This document shows positions 6,868-7,874 of a stretch of DNA of 7,874 bases, one piece after another. Below the pieces are notes generated by a model. That model saw only the letters and a program-made list of their open reading frames with translations. It ran no database searches and was not told the DNA's origin. Position numbers and translations under genes: made by a program. The stretch covers positions 1 through 7,874 of the forward strand of contig CAIMVB010000240.1 of NCBI GenBank assembly GCA_903844785.1, read 5' to 3'. Source of the stretch: an uncultured Rhodospirillales bacterium. Lineage in GTDB: Bacteria; Pseudomonadota; Alphaproteobacteria; Acetobacterales; Acetobacteraceae. How positions within the stretch are numbered: position 1 is the stretch's first letter; each line of letters opens with the position of its first letter.

Positions 6868-7874
6868 CCGCCCTGCAAGTCCAATCCGGCTTTGGTTTGC
6901 TGGCGCTATGCGCGCTGGCCTGGGCTTTGGGAGGGTTTCGGCGCGGGGTTAGTGCGCGTGTTGTGGTGATGGGCTTGGCGCTGCAAATCCTTTTGGGGGC
7001 AGCGCTTTTGTATATTCCGCCTTTGCGCGCGGGCTTTGGCTATTTGGGTGATGCGGTGAATGCGCTGGCCGTCGCCACGCAAGCCGGCACATCCTTGGTC
7101 TTTGGCTATTTGGGCGGTGGCGCTTTGCCCTTTCAGGAATTGCGCCCGGGCGCTTCCTTCATCCTGTTCTTCCAGGCCTTGCCACTTGTGCTGGTGGTGG
7201 GTGCGCTTTCCGCCTTGCTGTATCATTGGGGCATTCTGCCCGCGATTGTGCGCGTGATGGCGGGAATCCTTCAACGGCTTTTCGGCATTGGCGGCGCGGC
7301 GGGTTTTGGCGTTGCCGCCAATGTCTTTGTCGGCATGGTGGAAGCGCCACTCATGATCCGCGCCTGGCTGGCGCGCATGACGCGGGCGGAGCTTTTTGTG
7401 GTGATGACGGCAGGGCTTGCCACCATCAGCGGCAATACACTGGTGGTCTATGCGCTGATGATTGCGCCAGTGGTGCCGGATGCGGCGGGGCAATTGCTGA
7501 CCGCAAGCTTGATCGCCGCGCCTGCTTCCATTCTTGCCGCGCTCTTGATGCTGCCCGCGGAAAGCGCCAGCGGCGGTCCAGACCATGATACGGGCCAACC
7601 CGTGAAGCTTTACGATAGCAGCATGGATGCGCTCGTGCGCGGCACGCAGGATGGGCTTTCGCTGCTGCTTGGCATCATGGCCTCGCTTATTGTCTTTGTT
7701 GCCCTGGTCGCTTTGTTGAATATGGCGCTACAGCCGCTGACAGGCTTCACGCTGCAAGGATTACTTGGGTTCCTGTTGTGGCCGGTGGCCTGGGCCATGG
7801 GCGTGCCGGCGCATGAGGCGGCCACGGTTGCTTCTTCGCTTGGCGTGAAGATCGTGGTGAATGAATTCGTGTCC
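6864..7874 (+). CDS. CNT-family concentrative nucleoside transporter, N-terminal 337 residues; 3' end beyond window
   Basis: This inner-membrane permease belongs to the concentrative nucleoside transporter (NupC-like) family, which imports nucleosides with H+ or Na+. It is open to the right edge; family members are about 400-430 residues, so roughly the last two helices are missing. Visible family landmarks are ATQAGTSLVFGYLGG (71-85), SFILFFQALPLVL (98-110), the reentrant hairpin block NVFVGMVEAPLMIRAWL (153-169), TRAELFVVMTAGLATISGN (163-181 region onward), and GVKIVVNEF with Asn333-Glu334-Phe335. The acidic residue after GMV (Glu160) and Glu334 correspond to the two glutamates that bind the nucleoside in the Vibrio cholerae CNT structure. 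The usual GQTE motif reads GMVE here, so base recognition may differ. The start ATG overlaps the rmuC stop by four bases, implying translational coupling. The neighbouring purH suggests a role in purine supply. Substrate is not assignable from sequence alone. Confidence 0.88.
   Translation, partial: MTALQVQSGFGLLALCALAWALGGFRRGVSARVVVMGLALQILLGAALLYIPPLRAGFGYLGDAVNALAVATQAGTSLVFGYLGGGALPFQELRPGASFILFFQALPLVLVVGALSALLYHWGILPAIVRVMAGILQRLFGIGGAAGFGVAANVFVGMVEAPLMIRAWLARMTRAELFVVMTAGLATISGNTLVVYALMIAPVVPDAAGQLLTASLIAAPASILAALLMLPAESASGGPDHDTGQPVKLYDSSMDALVRGTQDGLSLLLGIMASLIVFVALVALLNMALQPLTGFTLQGLLGFLLWPVAWAMGVPAHEAATVASSLGVKIVVNEFVS

Noticed and set aside
6521..6952. Plus-strand 143-codon frame overlapping the end of rmuC and the start of the transporter
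   Set aside because: It is out of frame with two well-supported genes, is Cys/Arg/Trp-rich and spans their junction; it has no independent support.
6906..7598. Minus-strand 230-codon frame opposite the nucleoside transporter
   Set aside because: It is His/Gln/Arg-rich antisense shadow of a membrane protein gene whose CNT motifs are clear.

Overview
This window reads as ordinary chromosome from an alphaproteobacterium, most likely of the Rhodospirillales/Acetobacteraceae type. I infer that from the GC-rich coding bias (roughly 60% by eye), the orphan NDUFA9-like NAD-binding protein beside gltD, and the alphaproteobacterial flavour of the proteins; no rRNA or other taxonomic marker is present. 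It holds seven protein-coding genes, two of them cut by the window edges. I see no tRNA, rRNA, insertion sequence, CRISPR array, prophage or integration scar.

Left half, minus strand (bases 1-2272), in transcription order: a small YIP1-family membrane protein, an NDUFA9-like NAD(P)-binding protein, then gltD, the small subunit of NADPH glutamate synthase, which runs off the left edge. The first two are about 40 bases apart and look like one operon, with a short GC-rich palindrome in the gap. A terminator-like hairpin follows the NDUFA9-like gene. gltD therefore probably has its own promoter in the 176-base gap, although I could not pick out a clear one.

Right half, plus strand (2377-7874): a 104-base divergent gap separates the YIP1 gene from ampG, the permease that imports anhydromuropeptides for peptidoglycan recycling. 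ampG overlaps by four bases (ATGA) with a DUF486 small membrane protein. After 67 bases comes purH, which catalyses the last two steps of IMP synthesis. Then, 18 bases on, comes rmuC (DNA recombination/inversion limitation), which overlaps by four bases (ATGA) with a concentrative nucleoside transporter (CNT family) cut by the right edge. De novo purine synthesis and nucleoside uptake are thus placed in one apparent transcription unit with rmuC between them.

I did not find an undescribed system here. The most interesting points are modest. The CNT transporter lacks the usual Gln-Thr pair of the nucleobase-binding motif and has Met-Val instead. The purH-rmuC-transporter and ampG-DUF486 couplings are suggestive, and the NDUFA9-like gene sits outside any complex I cluster.
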